From NCBI GenBank assembly GCA_029202845.1, contig CP119315.1, positions 751,501-815,500 of the forward strand: 64,000 nucleotides of DNA, read 5' to 3'. The position numbers were made by a program, and so were the translations under genes. Position 1 is the first letter of the stretch. Every line of letters starts with the position of its first letter. The notes beneath the pieces are model-generated. The model was not told where the DNA came from. It made no database searches and saw only the letters and a program-made list of their open reading frames with translations. The stretch comes from Candidatus Sphingomonas colombiensis. GTDB taxonomy: Bacteria; Pseudomonadota; Alphaproteobacteria; Sphingomonadales; Sphingomonadaceae. Shown here piece after piece: positions 41,745 through 50,053 of the stretch.

Positions 41745-43241
41745 TCAATAGCCGGCGTAATCGCTGAAGCGCGTGATAGTCGGGTCAAAGCGGAGCACCA
41801 CCTTGCCGGTGGAGCCGTGACGCTGCTTGGCCACGATCAGTTCGGCGAGGCCGAACACGCGTTCCATGTCGCTCGCCCATTTGGCGTGATCCTCGAACAC
41901 GCGGCTGTCGTCGCCCTCCATCGGGCGCTTCGGCTCTTTCTGCCCGACGTAATAATCCTCGCGGAACACGAACCACACCATGTCGGCGTCCTGCTCGATC
42001 GAGCCGGATTCGCGAAGATCGGAAAGCTGCGGGCGCTTGTCCTCACGCTGCTCGACGGCGCGGCTGAGCTGGGACAGCGCCAGCACCGGCACGTTCATCT
42101 CCTTCGCCAGCGTCTTCAGCCCGCGCGAAATCTCCGAGATTTCCTGCACGCGATTGCCATCGCCGGTCTTGCCGCTGCCGGTGAGCAGCTGGAGGTAATC
42201 GACCACCACCAGCCCCAGCTCGTTATTGTGGCGCCGCTGGAGCCGCCGGACGCGGGTGTGCAGCGCGCTGATCGACAGGCCGCCGGTATCGTCGATGAAG
42301 AACGGCAGATTTTCCAGCTCCGCCGCCGCCGTGGCGAGCTTTTCGAATTCCGCGCGGCTGATCTTGCCCATGCGCAGCGCTTCCGAGCTGATCCCCGATT
42401 GCTCGGCAAGGATACGCGTCGCGAGCTGATCGGCGGACATTTCGAGGCTGAAGAACGCGACCTTCGCGCCGACCGATTGTGACGGCGGGATGCCATCCGC
42501 CATGTCGCGCATCCAGCGGCGCGCGGCGTTGAAGGCGATGTTGGTGGCGAGCGAGGTCTTGCCCATGCCGGGGCGGCCGGCAAGGATCATCAAGTCCGAA
42601 TGGTGCATGCCGCCGATCTTTGAATTGACCGAATCGAGCCCCGTGGTGACGCCCGAGAGGTTGCCGCCCGAATTGAGCGCGCGCTCCGCCATCTTCACCG
42701 CCATGGTGGTGGCCTGAACGAACGTCTTGACGCTGTTCTCCGCGCCACCATCGCCGGCGACCTTGAACAGCTCCTCCTCCGCCGCCTCGATCTGCGCGCG
42801 CGGATTGACCTCCTCGGATGTATCCATCGCGCGATCGACCAGCGTGCGCCCGACGGACACCAGCGCACGGAGCATAGCAAGGTCGTAAATCTGCTGCGCG
42901 AACTGGCGCGCGCCGATCAGGCCGGCGCCCGATCCGGTGAGGCTGGCGAGATAGGCCGGCCCGCCCAGTTCCTTCATCCCCTCATCCGCGTCAAACATCG
43001 GGCGCAGCGTCACCGGGGTGGCGAGCATGTCGTTGCCGCGCAGCGTCTTGATCGCGGCGAAGATGCGGCCGTGCAGCGGCTCGTAGAAATGGCTCGGATC
43101 CAGCCGGTCGGCGATGTCGTCCGCCAGGCGATTGTCGATCATCATCGCGCCCAGCAGCGCGGCTTCCGCCTCGACGTTGCGCGGCAAGTGGATCGGCTCG
43201 GCGGGATTTGCCGCCGGGTTCTGGAACGCGAGAGTGGCCAT
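41745..43241 (-). CDS. dnaB: Replicative DNA helicase DnaB
   Basis: DnaB is the hexameric helicase that unwinds DNA at the replication fork. The N-terminal domain (about 20-125, beginning NVEAEAALLGAMM) binds primase, and the RecA-like domain carries Walker A GRPGMGKTS at 222-230, Walker B LVVVDYLQLL and the LSQLSRAVEQR segment. The 498-residue length is normal and there is no intein. It is read from an ATG at 43241, divergent from the UPF0262 gene. Confidence 0.97.
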   Translation of the reverse strand: MATLAFQNPAANPAEPIHLPRNVEAEAALLGAMMIDNRLADDIADRLDPSHFYEPLHGRIFAAIKTLRGNDMLATPVTLRPMFDADEGMKELGGPAYLASLTGSGAGLIGARQFAQQIYDLAMLRALVSVGRTLVDRAMDTSEEVNPRAQIEAAEEELFKVAGDGGAENSVKTFVQATTMAVKMAERALNSGGNLSGVTTGLDSVNSKIGGMHHSDLMILAGRPGMGKTSLATNIAFNAARRWMRDMADGIPPSQSVGAKVAFFSLEMSADQLATRILAEQSGISSEALRMGKISRAEFEKLATAAAELENLPFFIDDTGGLSISALHTRVRRLQRRHNNELGLVVVDYLQLLTGSGKTGDGNRVQEISEISRGLKTLAKEMNVPVLALSQLSRAVEQREDKRPQLSDLRESGSIEQDADMVWFVFREDYYVGQKEPKRPMEGDDSRVFEDHAKWASDMERVFGLAELIVAKQRHGSTGKVVLRFDPTITRFSDYAGY

Positions 43242-43352
43242 CCGGCCAGCTTCTACGCCCGCACCGCGCTCGGCTCAAACCGGATTGCGTCAAATGATGT
43301 GGATAAGGCGGCCGGATTGTCGCGGGCCAAGTTCGTCTCTATCGCAACGACA

Positions 43353-43835
43353 ATGGCCGATCCGCGGATCATTGATGTCGAACTGGACGAGCGCACGATC
43401 CTGTGGCGCTCCGCTGATATCGAGCAGGAGCGGCGGATCGCGATCTTCGATCTGATCGAGGGCAATCATTTCGCGCCGCGGCGCGCGCATCCCGACGGTT
43501 ATGCCGGCCCCTATCGCCTTGCGCTTTCGGTGGAGGAAGGTCGGCTGGCGATGGCGATCCGGCGCGAGGATGGCGCCCCGCTGGAGACGCATATCATCGC
43601 GATGGGCCGGTTCCGTCGCCCGATCCGCGACTATTTCGCGATCTGCGACAGCTATTTTCAGGCGATCCGCCAATCGACCCCGCAACAGATCGAGACGGTC
43701 GACATGGCCCGCCGGGCGATTCACAATGACGCGGCCGAGCTGCTCAAGGAACGGCTCATCGACAAGATCGAGATCGATTTCGATACGGCGCGCCGCTTGT
43801 TCACGCTCATCTGCGTGCTGCACATCAAGGGTTGA
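43353..43835 (+). CDS. UPF0262 family protein
   Basis: The 160-residue protein belongs to UPF0262, a family confined to alphaproteobacteria with no known function. Conserved strings include IIDVELDERTILWRS, HPDGYAGPYRLALSVEEGRL and QIETVDMARRAIHNDAAELL. The sequence is rich in charged residues and appears cytoplasmic. The gene overlaps no neighbour but is followed within 6 bases by the GH25-like gene. Confidence 0.88.
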   Translation: MADPRIIDVELDERTILWRSADIEQERRIAIFDLIEGNHFAPRRAHPDGYAGPYRLALSVEEGRLAMAIRREDGAPLETHIIAMGRFRRPIRDYFAICDSYFQAIRQSTPQQIETVDMARRAIHNDAAELLKERLIDKIEIDFDTARRLFTLICVLHIKG

Positions 43836-43840
43836 ATGTA

Positions 43841-44515
43841 ATGTGGGGGTTGGGGCGTTTCGTGCTGATCGTGGCTGCGCTTGCGTTGGCGGGCGTGGCG
43901 GCGTGGCAATATGCGACGCGCTGGCATCCCTCGGTCGAACGCTATCCGGTGCAGGGCGTCGACGTCAGCGCCAGTGATGGCGAGATCGAGTGGAACGCCG
44001 TCTCCGCCGCCGGGGCCGATTTCGCCTATGTCGTGGCGACGCACGGCATGAACCAGCGCGATCAGGCGTTCGAGACGAACTGGCACGGAGTCGAGACGGC
44101 CGGGATGCGGCGTGGTGCGATCCACGTCTATTCCTTCTGCCAGCCGGCGCGCGAACAGGCCAATGCGTTCAACACCTTCGTCCCTGCCGATTCGGGTGCG
44201 CTGCCGGTGGCGATCGACATCAGCTACGATCCCGGCTGCGCGATCCGGCCCGAGCGCGACGCTTTGCTCGCGGATTTACGGCTCCTCGCCACCACGATCG
44301 AGGCACATATGCGCAAGCCCGTGCTGCTGCGCATCGCACGCGCGGTGGAATCGGATTATGACATCAGCACCGCTTTGCCCCGCAATCTGTGGGCGAGCGG
44401 CAATTTCCTCGCGCCTTCCTATGCGGCCCGGCCGTGGCGGATGTGGCGCGCCAACGACATGCGCCGGGTCGACGGTATCGACGGCCCCGCCAATTGGGAC
44501 GTCGCCGCACCATGA
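43841..44515 (+). CDS. GH25-like (lysozyme family) protein with degenerate active site
   Basis: The 224-residue protein has an N-terminal membrane anchor (about 5-22) and a GH25 barrel starting VQGVDVSASDGEIEWNAV. Asp41 is kept. The usual DxE motif reads Asp126-Ile-Ser128, so the catalytic Glu is missing, and the KATEG-type strand reads VATHG. It may bind peptidoglycan without cutting it, or use other residues. The ATG at 43841 gives a sensible anchor. It overlaps cdd by 4 bases. Confidence 0.75.
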   Translation: MWGLGRFVLIVAALALAGVAAWQYATRWHPSVERYPVQGVDVSASDGEIEWNAVSAAGADFAYVVATHGMNQRDQAFETNWHGVETAGMRRGAIHVYSFCQPAREQANAFNTFVPADSGALPVAIDISYDPGCAIRPERDALLADLRLLATTIEAHMRKPVLLRIARAVESDYDISTALPRNLWASGNFLAPSYAARPWRMWRANDMRRVDGIDGPANWDVAAP

Positions 44516-44985
44516 CCGCCAATATCCGTGATCGCGCCGCGCTGATCGCCGCCGCCCGCGCTGCCGCGCTTCACGCCCATGCACCCTATTCGCGCTTCGC
44601 GGTCGGCGCCGCGCTGCTGATGCGTGACGGATCGGTGGTGACCGGCGCGAACTTCGAGAATGCGAGCTACGGCCTGTCGCTCTGTGCCGAGACGGTCGCG
44701 GTGGCCAGCGCCAGCGCGGCAGGGCGATTGAACGATATCGTCGAAGTCGCGGTGATCGGCGGAATGATGGACGCGACTGGCACCCCAACCGGCACCGGCA
44801 TCGTCAACCCCTGCGGCCGCTGCCGTCAGGTGCTCAACGAGGCCGCGCAAATGGGTGGCTGCGATCTGATCATCCATTGCGGCGCGGCGGAGGGCGATGC
44901 GGTGGTCACCTATCGCCTTTCCGAATTGCTGCCCGATGCGTTCGGGCCGGCCGATCTCGGCATCGTGCCGCGATCGGCCGACTGA
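44512..44985 (+). CDS. cdd: Cytidine deaminase
   Basis: The enzyme deaminates cytidine and deoxycytidine to uridine forms for salvage. The zinc site is Cys58-Ala-Glu60 with Cys101 and Cys104 (PCGRC), and substrate contacts lie in GANFENASYGLSL. The 157-residue length fits the small homotetrameric type. Its ATG overlaps the TGA of the GH25-like gene, so the three genes from UPF0262 to cdd probably share a transcript. Confidence 0.95.
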   Translation: MTANIRDRAALIAAARAAALHAHAPYSRFAVGAALLMRDGSVVTGANFENASYGLSLCAETVAVASASAAGRLNDIVEVAVIGGMMDATGTPTGTGIVNPCGRCRQVLNEAAQMGGCDLIIHCGAAEGDAVVTYRLSELLPDAFGPADLGIVPRSAD

Positions 44986-44991
44986 GGCCGC

Positions 44992-45771
44992 TTATTCCTG
45001 CACGGCGTTGGCGCTGGCGTCGCCCAGATCGGAGCCGCCATCGACGTTCAGGATCGTGCCGGTAATATATTTCGCCTCCGCGCTGGCGAGGAAGATCGCC
45101 GCGTCGGCGATATCCTTTTTCGCGCCGTAATCACGCAGCGCGAGCCGCCCCTTGATCTGCTGCTCGCGCTCCGGATCGGCGAGCCGGCGCATCCCCTCGG
45201 TATCGCCGATCGGCCCCGGCGAGATAGCGTTGACCCGGACGCCCGCCGGCCCCCATTCGAGCGCGAGGCATTTGGTCACCATGTTGACGCCCGCCTTGGC
45301 CGCGCACGCATGAATCTGAAAGCTCATCGGATGGACGGCCTGCCCGGCGGTGATCGCGATCAGCGAAGCCCCGGGCTTCACGATATGGTCCCAGCTAGCG
45401 CGGAACACGTTGAACGTGCCGAGCAGATCGATATCGACCACCGTCTTGAAGGCGTTGGCGCTCAGCTTCGTCGCGGGCGCGAGGAAATTGCCCGCCGCAC
45501 CGGAGATCAGCACGTCGATCGGCCCATGCGCCGCCACCGCCTGCGTATAGGCAGCCTCCAGCCCCGGATAGTCGCGGACGTCACAGGCAATCCCCAGCGC
45601 TTCGGCGCCCGCGTCGCGCAACTCCTGTGCCGCCGCCTGGATCTTGTCCTCGCTGCGGCTCAGGATGGTTAGCTTTGCGCCCTCCGCTGCGAAACCGTGC
45701 GCGATCCCCAGATTGATCCCGCTGGAGGCGCCCGCCACGAATACGTGCTTACCCGCGAAACGCTTGGTCAT
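44992..45771 (-). CDS. Short-chain dehydrogenase/reductase (2,4-dienoyl-CoA reductase-like)
   Basis: The 259-residue SDR has the NAD(P)-binding GASSGINLGIA near residue 14, CDVRDY, and SGAAGNFLAPATKLS in place of NNAG. This matches the peroxisomal-type 2,4-dienoyl-CoA reductase branch. There the catalytic Tyr-x-x-x-Lys is altered: the region reads HACAAKAGVNMVTK, with Lys kept and Tyr absent. It probably reduces unsaturated fatty acyl-CoA esters. The ATG at 45771 follows a GGAAGAGGA stretch. It is convergent with cdd, with 6 bases between stops. Confidence 0.88.
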   Translation of the reverse strand: MTKRFAGKHVFVAGASSGINLGIAHGFAAEGAKLTILSRSEDKIQAAAQELRDAGAEALGIACDVRDYPGLEAAYTQAVAAHGPIDVLISGAAGNFLAPATKLSANAFKTVVDIDLLGTFNVFRASWDHIVKPGASLIAITAGQAVHPMSFQIHACAAKAGVNMVTKCLALEWGPAGVRVNAISPGPIGDTEGMRRLADPEREQQIKGRLALRDYGAKKDIADAAIFLASAEAKYITGTILNVDGGSDLGDASANAVQE

Positions 45772-45851
45772 GCCTAATCCTCTTCCGATCTTTTCACGAT
45801 CGGCGATGGACAAAGGGGAGCGGGATTTCAAGTCGGCGTCGGCGCGCCTGT

Positions 45852-45938
45852 TGGTACGGGTGGTCGGACTCGAACCGACAATCTGTTACCAGAGGCGGAT
45901 TTTGAGTCCGCTGCGTCTACCAGTTCCGCCACACCCGC
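45852..45938 (-). tRNA. tRNA-Leu(CAA): tRNA-Leu (anticodon CAA)
   Basis: On the minus strand the gene begins GCGGGTG and ends with CACCCGT-A-CCA, a seven-pair acceptor with one G-U. It has a long variable arm, T-loop GTTCGAGTCC, and anticodon loop CTCAAAA giving CAA, which reads UUG leucine codons. The length is 87 nt including CCA. Confidence 0.97.
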
Positions 45939-46048
45939 ATGCCGACCGGCGTTTAGGCGCCAGAGATCGAACGAGGCGAGCCTATAAGAGAGCTTTTCGG
46001 GGATTTCCAGACAAGAAGTGATGCTCGATGACAGTTCGATCGCGCCGG

Positions 46049-46582
46049 TCAGCGGAACAGTTTGTCGATATATTCGGCGCCGATCCCCACGCGATCGTAA
46101 TGCGCGCGCGCATCCGCGATATAATCGTGAACATCGTAATGGCCGACGCTGTCGCCGTTTTCGTCAAGCCAGATCAGCGGCCCGGTGACGATGAACAGGA
46201 TCTTCGTCGGCACGCCGGTGTCATAGGCCACCAGCGTGTGTCCCTCGCCGGGGCTCTCGTAAACGAAATCCCCGGCGCTGGCGGTCCAGTCATGCTCCAG
46301 ATAGCCCCATTGCCCCTGGATCGTATAAGCGAACACCTGATGCGGATGATAATGCCGGTTCACGAGCCCGGCCTCCTTCGCCATCAATATGTCGGCCCAC
46401 ATGTTCCGCTGCGGCGATATCCACAGCGGGCGTGAAAAGACCGTCGGGCTGAGCGGAAAATAGTGAAGCTCGTCATCCGTGGCCGCGTCCGGAATATAGG
46501 TTTCCGGCATCGCATCCGTGCGGAACACCCGCGCGATCGGCGGGATATCCTTCCAGAATTCGCTGGTCGCGGCCCGGGACAT
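46049..46582 (-). CDS. Cupin dioxygenase, 2,4'-dihydroxyacetophenone dioxygenase family
   Basis: This 177-residue protein belongs to the cupin family named after the enzyme that cleaves 2,4'-dihydroxyacetophenone into 4-hydroxybenzoate and formate. The probable Fe site is in GLVNRHYHPHQVFAYT (His residues) with a further His in SPGEGHTLVAY, and the C-terminal segment begins WLDENGDSVGHYDVHDY. It is the last gene of the seven-gene operon starting at 52684. Cleavage of an aryl ketone side chain is a reasonable hypothesis for the pathway, not proof. Confidence 0.82.
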   Translation of the reverse strand: MSRAATSEFWKDIPPIARVFRTDAMPETYIPDAATDDELHYFPLSPTVFSRPLWISPQRNMWADILMAKEAGLVNRHYHPHQVFAYTIQGQWGYLEHDWTASAGDFVYESPGEGHTLVAYDTGVPTKILFIVTGPLIWLDENGDSVGHYDVHDYIADARAHYDRVGIGAEYIDKLFR

Positions 46583-46587
46583 GGCGG

Positions 46588-46893
46588 TTACTTGATCTTT
46601 TCCAGCTCGCCCTGAACCTGCTTGAGCAGATCGTCGGTGATGCTGCCCTGGCTCATCGGCGCGAGCTGGCTCAGCGTCATTGTCTTGAACTGGTCATAGG
46701 CCGGATGGCCGAGCAGTTGCGGCATCAATTTGTCGATCACCGCCTTGCTGCGCGGATCACCCGCGAGCGTCTCGATCGAGCTTCCGTCCACCGTGAAAGC
46801 AGCCTGTGTCGCCGCCGGTGCGGCGGGCGCGGTCTGGGCGACCGCAGGCGCGGCGAACGCCATCATCAGCGCCAATGCAACAATCTTCTTCAT
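46588..46893 (-). CDS. Small secreted protein (101 aa)
   Basis: A signal peptide of 19 residues (MKKIVALALMMAFAAPAVA) is followed by an Ala/Pro linker and a compact, mostly helical domain with VIDKLMPQLLGHP and LKQVQGELEKIK. It sits between the RidA fusion and the cupin dioxygenase with gaps of 20 and 5 bases, so it is part of the same operon. I recognise no family. The domain could be a lid or partner for one of the other exported proteins. Confidence 0.78.
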   Translation of the reverse strand: MKKIVALALMMAFAAPAVAQTAPAAPAATQAAFTVDGSSIETLAGDPRSKAVIDKLMPQLLGHPAYDQFKTMTLSQLAPMSQGSITDDLLKQVQGELEKIK

Positions 46894-46913
46894 ACACCCT
46901 CTCCTTCTGGATA

Positions 46914-48146
46914 TCAGCGGCGCGCGGCGACAGCCGTCACCTCGAATTGCAGTGACGGCCCGGCGAGCCCTTCGACCACCACCAACGTCTCGGCCGCGCG
47001 CGGCTGCTTGCCCCCGGCGAGCTTGGCCAGCGCCTTGCGGAAGTGGGCGCGCACCGCATTGGCGTCGTTACCCTTCTTCACATACATCTTGTATTTGACG
47101 AGATCGGCGGTGGAGAGGCCCGCCGCGCGCAACGCGCCCGCGATCTTTCGCGCGGACGCGTCAACCTGTTCCATCACATCGGGCGACACCTTGCCGCCGT
47201 GATCGAAATCCACGCCCTCCATCCCCGCGACGAACACCAATGAGCCGGCCTGCACCGTCTTGGCGATATCCATCGGCATTTCGGTGAACGGCACGCGCTT
47301 CAGCGTCGCGGGATCGTCCTTCGCGGCGATCGCGTCGATTTCCAGCAGGAAGCCCGGCACCGCCATGCCATCGACCAGCACCAAAGTACCGACGCTCGGA
47401 TGCTCCTTCAGCCCCGGCGAATATTTGCGCGTCGCGGCGTGAAACTTCTCGATCACGTTGATCGGATCGGTGCCGCGCGTGACATAGAGATTGTGCGAGA
47501 TCATGTTGCCGACCGTCAGCCCGGCCTTCTTCATCGCCCCGTCGAGCTTGGCGACGATCACGTCGATCTGCTCGTCGATGCCGGGCACGAGCTTGCCATT
47601 CTGGAAATCCATCGCTTCCAGCCCGGCGGTGAACACCACGGGGCCGGTGCCGATCGTCTCGACGATTTCCTTCGGCCCGAAGGTGAAGGGGATGCGCTTG
47701 AAGTCGGCCGCCTTGCCCGGCCCGGCGAACAGATCGACCGCGACCAGCGTGTTCTTGTCGGCGAATTCAGGCACACGGACGATCGTGCCGACGCTCGGCT
47801 GACCCACCAGACTTGGCGCAAGCTTGCGCGCATCGGCATGGAAACGGCCAAGCACATCCATCGGCGAGGCCGCGCCGTCCTTCAGATAGATGGTGTGCTG
47901 CATCATGTTGCCGATGCCGCCCGCGCCGGCTTTGCGCAGCCGCGCGTCCATTGTCTTCACGATCTCATCGACCTGATCGAGCGCGGTGCCGTGCGTGCCC
48001 ATGGCCGCCGAGGGGAAGACGAGCCCGCCCGCCGCGACCACATCGGGGGCGGCAGCAGCGGCGGGAGCCTTAGCCGGCTTGGAGGCGGCAAGCGCGGGGG
48101 CAGCGGCACAGGCCAGCAGCATACCGAAAGCGAAAGTCTTACGCAT
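46914..48146 (-). CDS. Secreted triple RidA (YjgF/UK114) domain protein
   Basis: The 410-residue protein has a signal peptide (about 1-21) and three RidA-like domains in one chain, at about 33-155, 160-280 and 285-408. Repeated hallmarks are MDARLRKAGAGGIGNMMQ, KLDGAMKKAGLTVGNMIS and ARKIAGALRAAGLSTADLVK, and the strand-end forms PSVGTIVRV, PSVGTLVLV and AETLVVV. RidA is normally a 130-residue homotrimer, so this could fold as a covalent pseudo-trimer. The arginine that holds the substrate carboxylate in enamine deaminases appears absent. Function in the periplasm is unknown. Confidence 0.85.
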   Translation of the reverse strand: MRKTFAFGMLLACAAAPALAASKPAKAPAAAAAPDVVAAGGLVFPSAAMGTHGTALDQVDEIVKTMDARLRKAGAGGIGNMMQHTIYLKDGAASPMDVLGRFHADARKLAPSLVGQPSVGTIVRVPEFADKNTLVAVDLFAGPGKAADFKRIPFTFGPKEIVETIGTGPVVFTAGLEAMDFQNGKLVPGIDEQIDVIVAKLDGAMKKAGLTVGNMISHNLYVTRGTDPINVIEKFHAATRKYSPGLKEHPSVGTLVLVDGMAVPGFLLEIDAIAAKDDPATLKRVPFTEMPMDIAKTVQAGSLVFVAGMEGVDFDHGGKVSPDVMEQVDASARKIAGALRAAGLSTADLVKYKMYVKKGNDANAVRAHFRKALAKLAGGKQPRAAETLVVVEGLAGPSLQFEVTAVAARR

Positions 48147-48202
48147 GGTCCGTCGTTCCCTTGTAAATAATGTTTCAGATCAAATACTTTTCGCCACCCT
48201 CG

Positions 48203-50020
48203 TCAGCGCGGGATGATCGGCAGCAGCACATGGCTGGGATAACGGGCGGAATGGAGCACCTGCTGGCGCGCGACCGCCATTCGCGTGCCGGTCGCGGGAT
48301 CTTCCCCGGTGTTCAGATTGCGATCGAAGCGCGGGAAATTGCTGCTCGTCACCTCGACGCGGATGCGGTGCCCCGGCAGGAAGGCGTTGCTCGACGCCCA
48401 CATATCGATGTCATATTCATAGACCCTGCCCGCCTCGATCGGCGATGCCGGCGTTTCCCAGCCCTTGCGATAACGCGCGCGGATGATGCCATCCTGGATG
48501 TTGCGCGCGTAGCCGCTGGGATCGACATCGATCAGCCGCACCACCCAATCGGTGTCCGGCGCGGAACTCGCCGCATAGAGCTTCGCGCGGATCGGCCCGC
48601 TCACCTCGACCGTCTTGTCCAGCACCGGCCCGGTGAACACCAGAACGTCCGCCCGCTTCTCGACCGAGCGGTGATCGTGCGCGCCTGACGGCACCGAGGA
48701 GCAACAGATATTGCCGCCCAGCGTCGGCACCGGATTGGCGGGATCGTAATCATAACGATCGCCGTCCGCGCCCGTCGGCTTGGCGGTGGACAGCGTGCCA
48801 TTGCCGTCCGCCGTATTCGCGTTGCCGCCGCTCGCGAGATAATAAGGCGTGTAGCGCGTGCGCTTGAGCGGCCATTCGTTCTCGGCGCGCCATTTGTTCT
48901 CGCCCATCACGAAGATGCGCACCGGCGGATCCTTGTCCGCGCCGTTGTCCACGCCCTTCAGCCAGTGATCGTGCCAGCGCAGATAGAGCAGATTGCCGTT
49001 GAGATCTGCATCCGCGCCATAATCCACGTCATCGGCGGTCGCCATGCCGCCAAAGCCGCCCTTGCGCGGCGCGACCGTCTTGAAGTGCGTCCACGGGCCG
49101 ATCACGATCCGCTTCTGCGCGCGGGCAAGCGCGGTGCTGCCGTTGTTCTTTATCGCGGCATGATCGCCAAGCGCGCCGCGCAGGAAGATGTCATACCAGC
49201 CACTGACCACCAGGGTCGGGATGCCGATCTTCGCCGCATCTTTTTCGAAGCTGATCCCGTTCCAATAGGAATCCGAACGCAGCGGATGCTCCAGCCAGTC
49301 GCGATAAGGCTGATCGACCTTATATGCCGCCGAATCCGCCGTTCCGAGCGGCAGATGCGCATAGGCTTCGGGCTTGGTGAAAGCGCCGCCGCCGTCGGTG
49401 GTGCGATCATGCACCGTCCCCGCGCCCCATGGCAGCGAGAAGCCGAGGATGAACGCGCCGTCGCTATAGACCCAATGGTTGTAGATATCGGTGGTGGTCA
49501 CATCGGTCGCCACCGCCTTCAGCGCAGGATGGCCGCCGATCGCCTGCGTCAGCCCGGTATAGCCGAGATAGGAGCCGCCCAGCGTGCCGAGCTTGCCGCT
49601 GCTCCACGGCTGCGTCGCGGCCCAGGCATCGGTGTCATAACCGTCCCGCGCCTCATGCCGGTAAGTGTAGTAATCGCCACCCGAGGCGAAGCGCCCGCGC
49701 ACATCCTCGTTCACCACGACATAGCCGCGCTCGGCATACCAGGTGGAGTTCGCGATCTCGTCCGGCGAAGCTTTGTTATAGGGCGTCCGCAACACGATCA
49801 CCGGGAACTTGCCGGGCGCGTCGGGGCGATAGACGTCGGCGGCGAGCTTCACCCCGTCACGCATCGGCACGGGGACATTCTTCTCGATCACCACCTTGTA
49901 GCGCGCGTCGGACAGGCCGGGCTCGCCCTTCTTCGCCCAGTCAGGCCCCTTGAGCGGCTCCGCCACCCCCATCGATGCCGTGCCGAGCAACGCGACGAGA
50001 ACCAGATTACGGACCTTCAT
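48203..50020 (-). CDS. Secreted CocE/NonD family hydrolase (X-Pro dipeptidyl peptidase-like)
   Basis: The 605-residue protein has a signal peptide and an alpha/beta hydrolase domain, with VPMRDGVKLAADVYRP, TPYNKAS and the nucleophile elbow GGSYLGYT. A C-terminal jelly-roll domain follows, with PGHRIRVEVTSSNFPRFDRN. CocE-type enzymes cleave esters (cocaine esterase) or N-acyl and peptide bonds. I chose the ATG at 50020 (MKVRNLVLVALL); a GTG at 50026 is in frame. The gene lies 33 bases after the ketopantoate reductase-like gene in the seven-gene operon. The substrate is unknown. Confidence 0.9.
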   Translation of the reverse strand: MKVRNLVLVALLGTASMGVAEPLKGPDWAKKGEPGLSDARYKVVIEKNVPVPMRDGVKLAADVYRPDAPGKFPVIVLRTPYNKASPDEIANSTWYAERGYVVVNEDVRGRFASGGDYYTYRHEARDGYDTDAWAATQPWSSGKLGTLGGSYLGYTGLTQAIGGHPALKAVATDVTTTDIYNHWVYSDGAFILGFSLPWGAGTVHDRTTDGGGAFTKPEAYAHLPLGTADSAAYKVDQPYRDWLEHPLRSDSYWNGISFEKDAAKIGIPTLVVSGWYDIFLRGALGDHAAIKNNGSTALARAQKRIVIGPWTHFKTVAPRKGGFGGMATADDVDYGADADLNGNLLYLRWHDHWLKGVDNGADKDPPVRIFVMGENKWRAENEWPLKRTRYTPYYLASGGNANTADGNGTLSTAKPTGADGDRYDYDPANPVPTLGGNICCSSVPSGAHDHRSVEKRADVLVFTGPVLDKTVEVSGPIRAKLYAASSAPDTDWVVRLIDVDPSGYARNIQDGIIRARYRKGWETPASPIEAGRVYEYDIDMWASSNAFLPGHRIRVEVTSSNFPRFDRNLNTGEDPATGTRMAVARQQVLHSARYPSHVLLPIIPR

Positions 50021-50053
50021 CGACACCCCTCCCCAATAATTTTCCGTCGCCGT

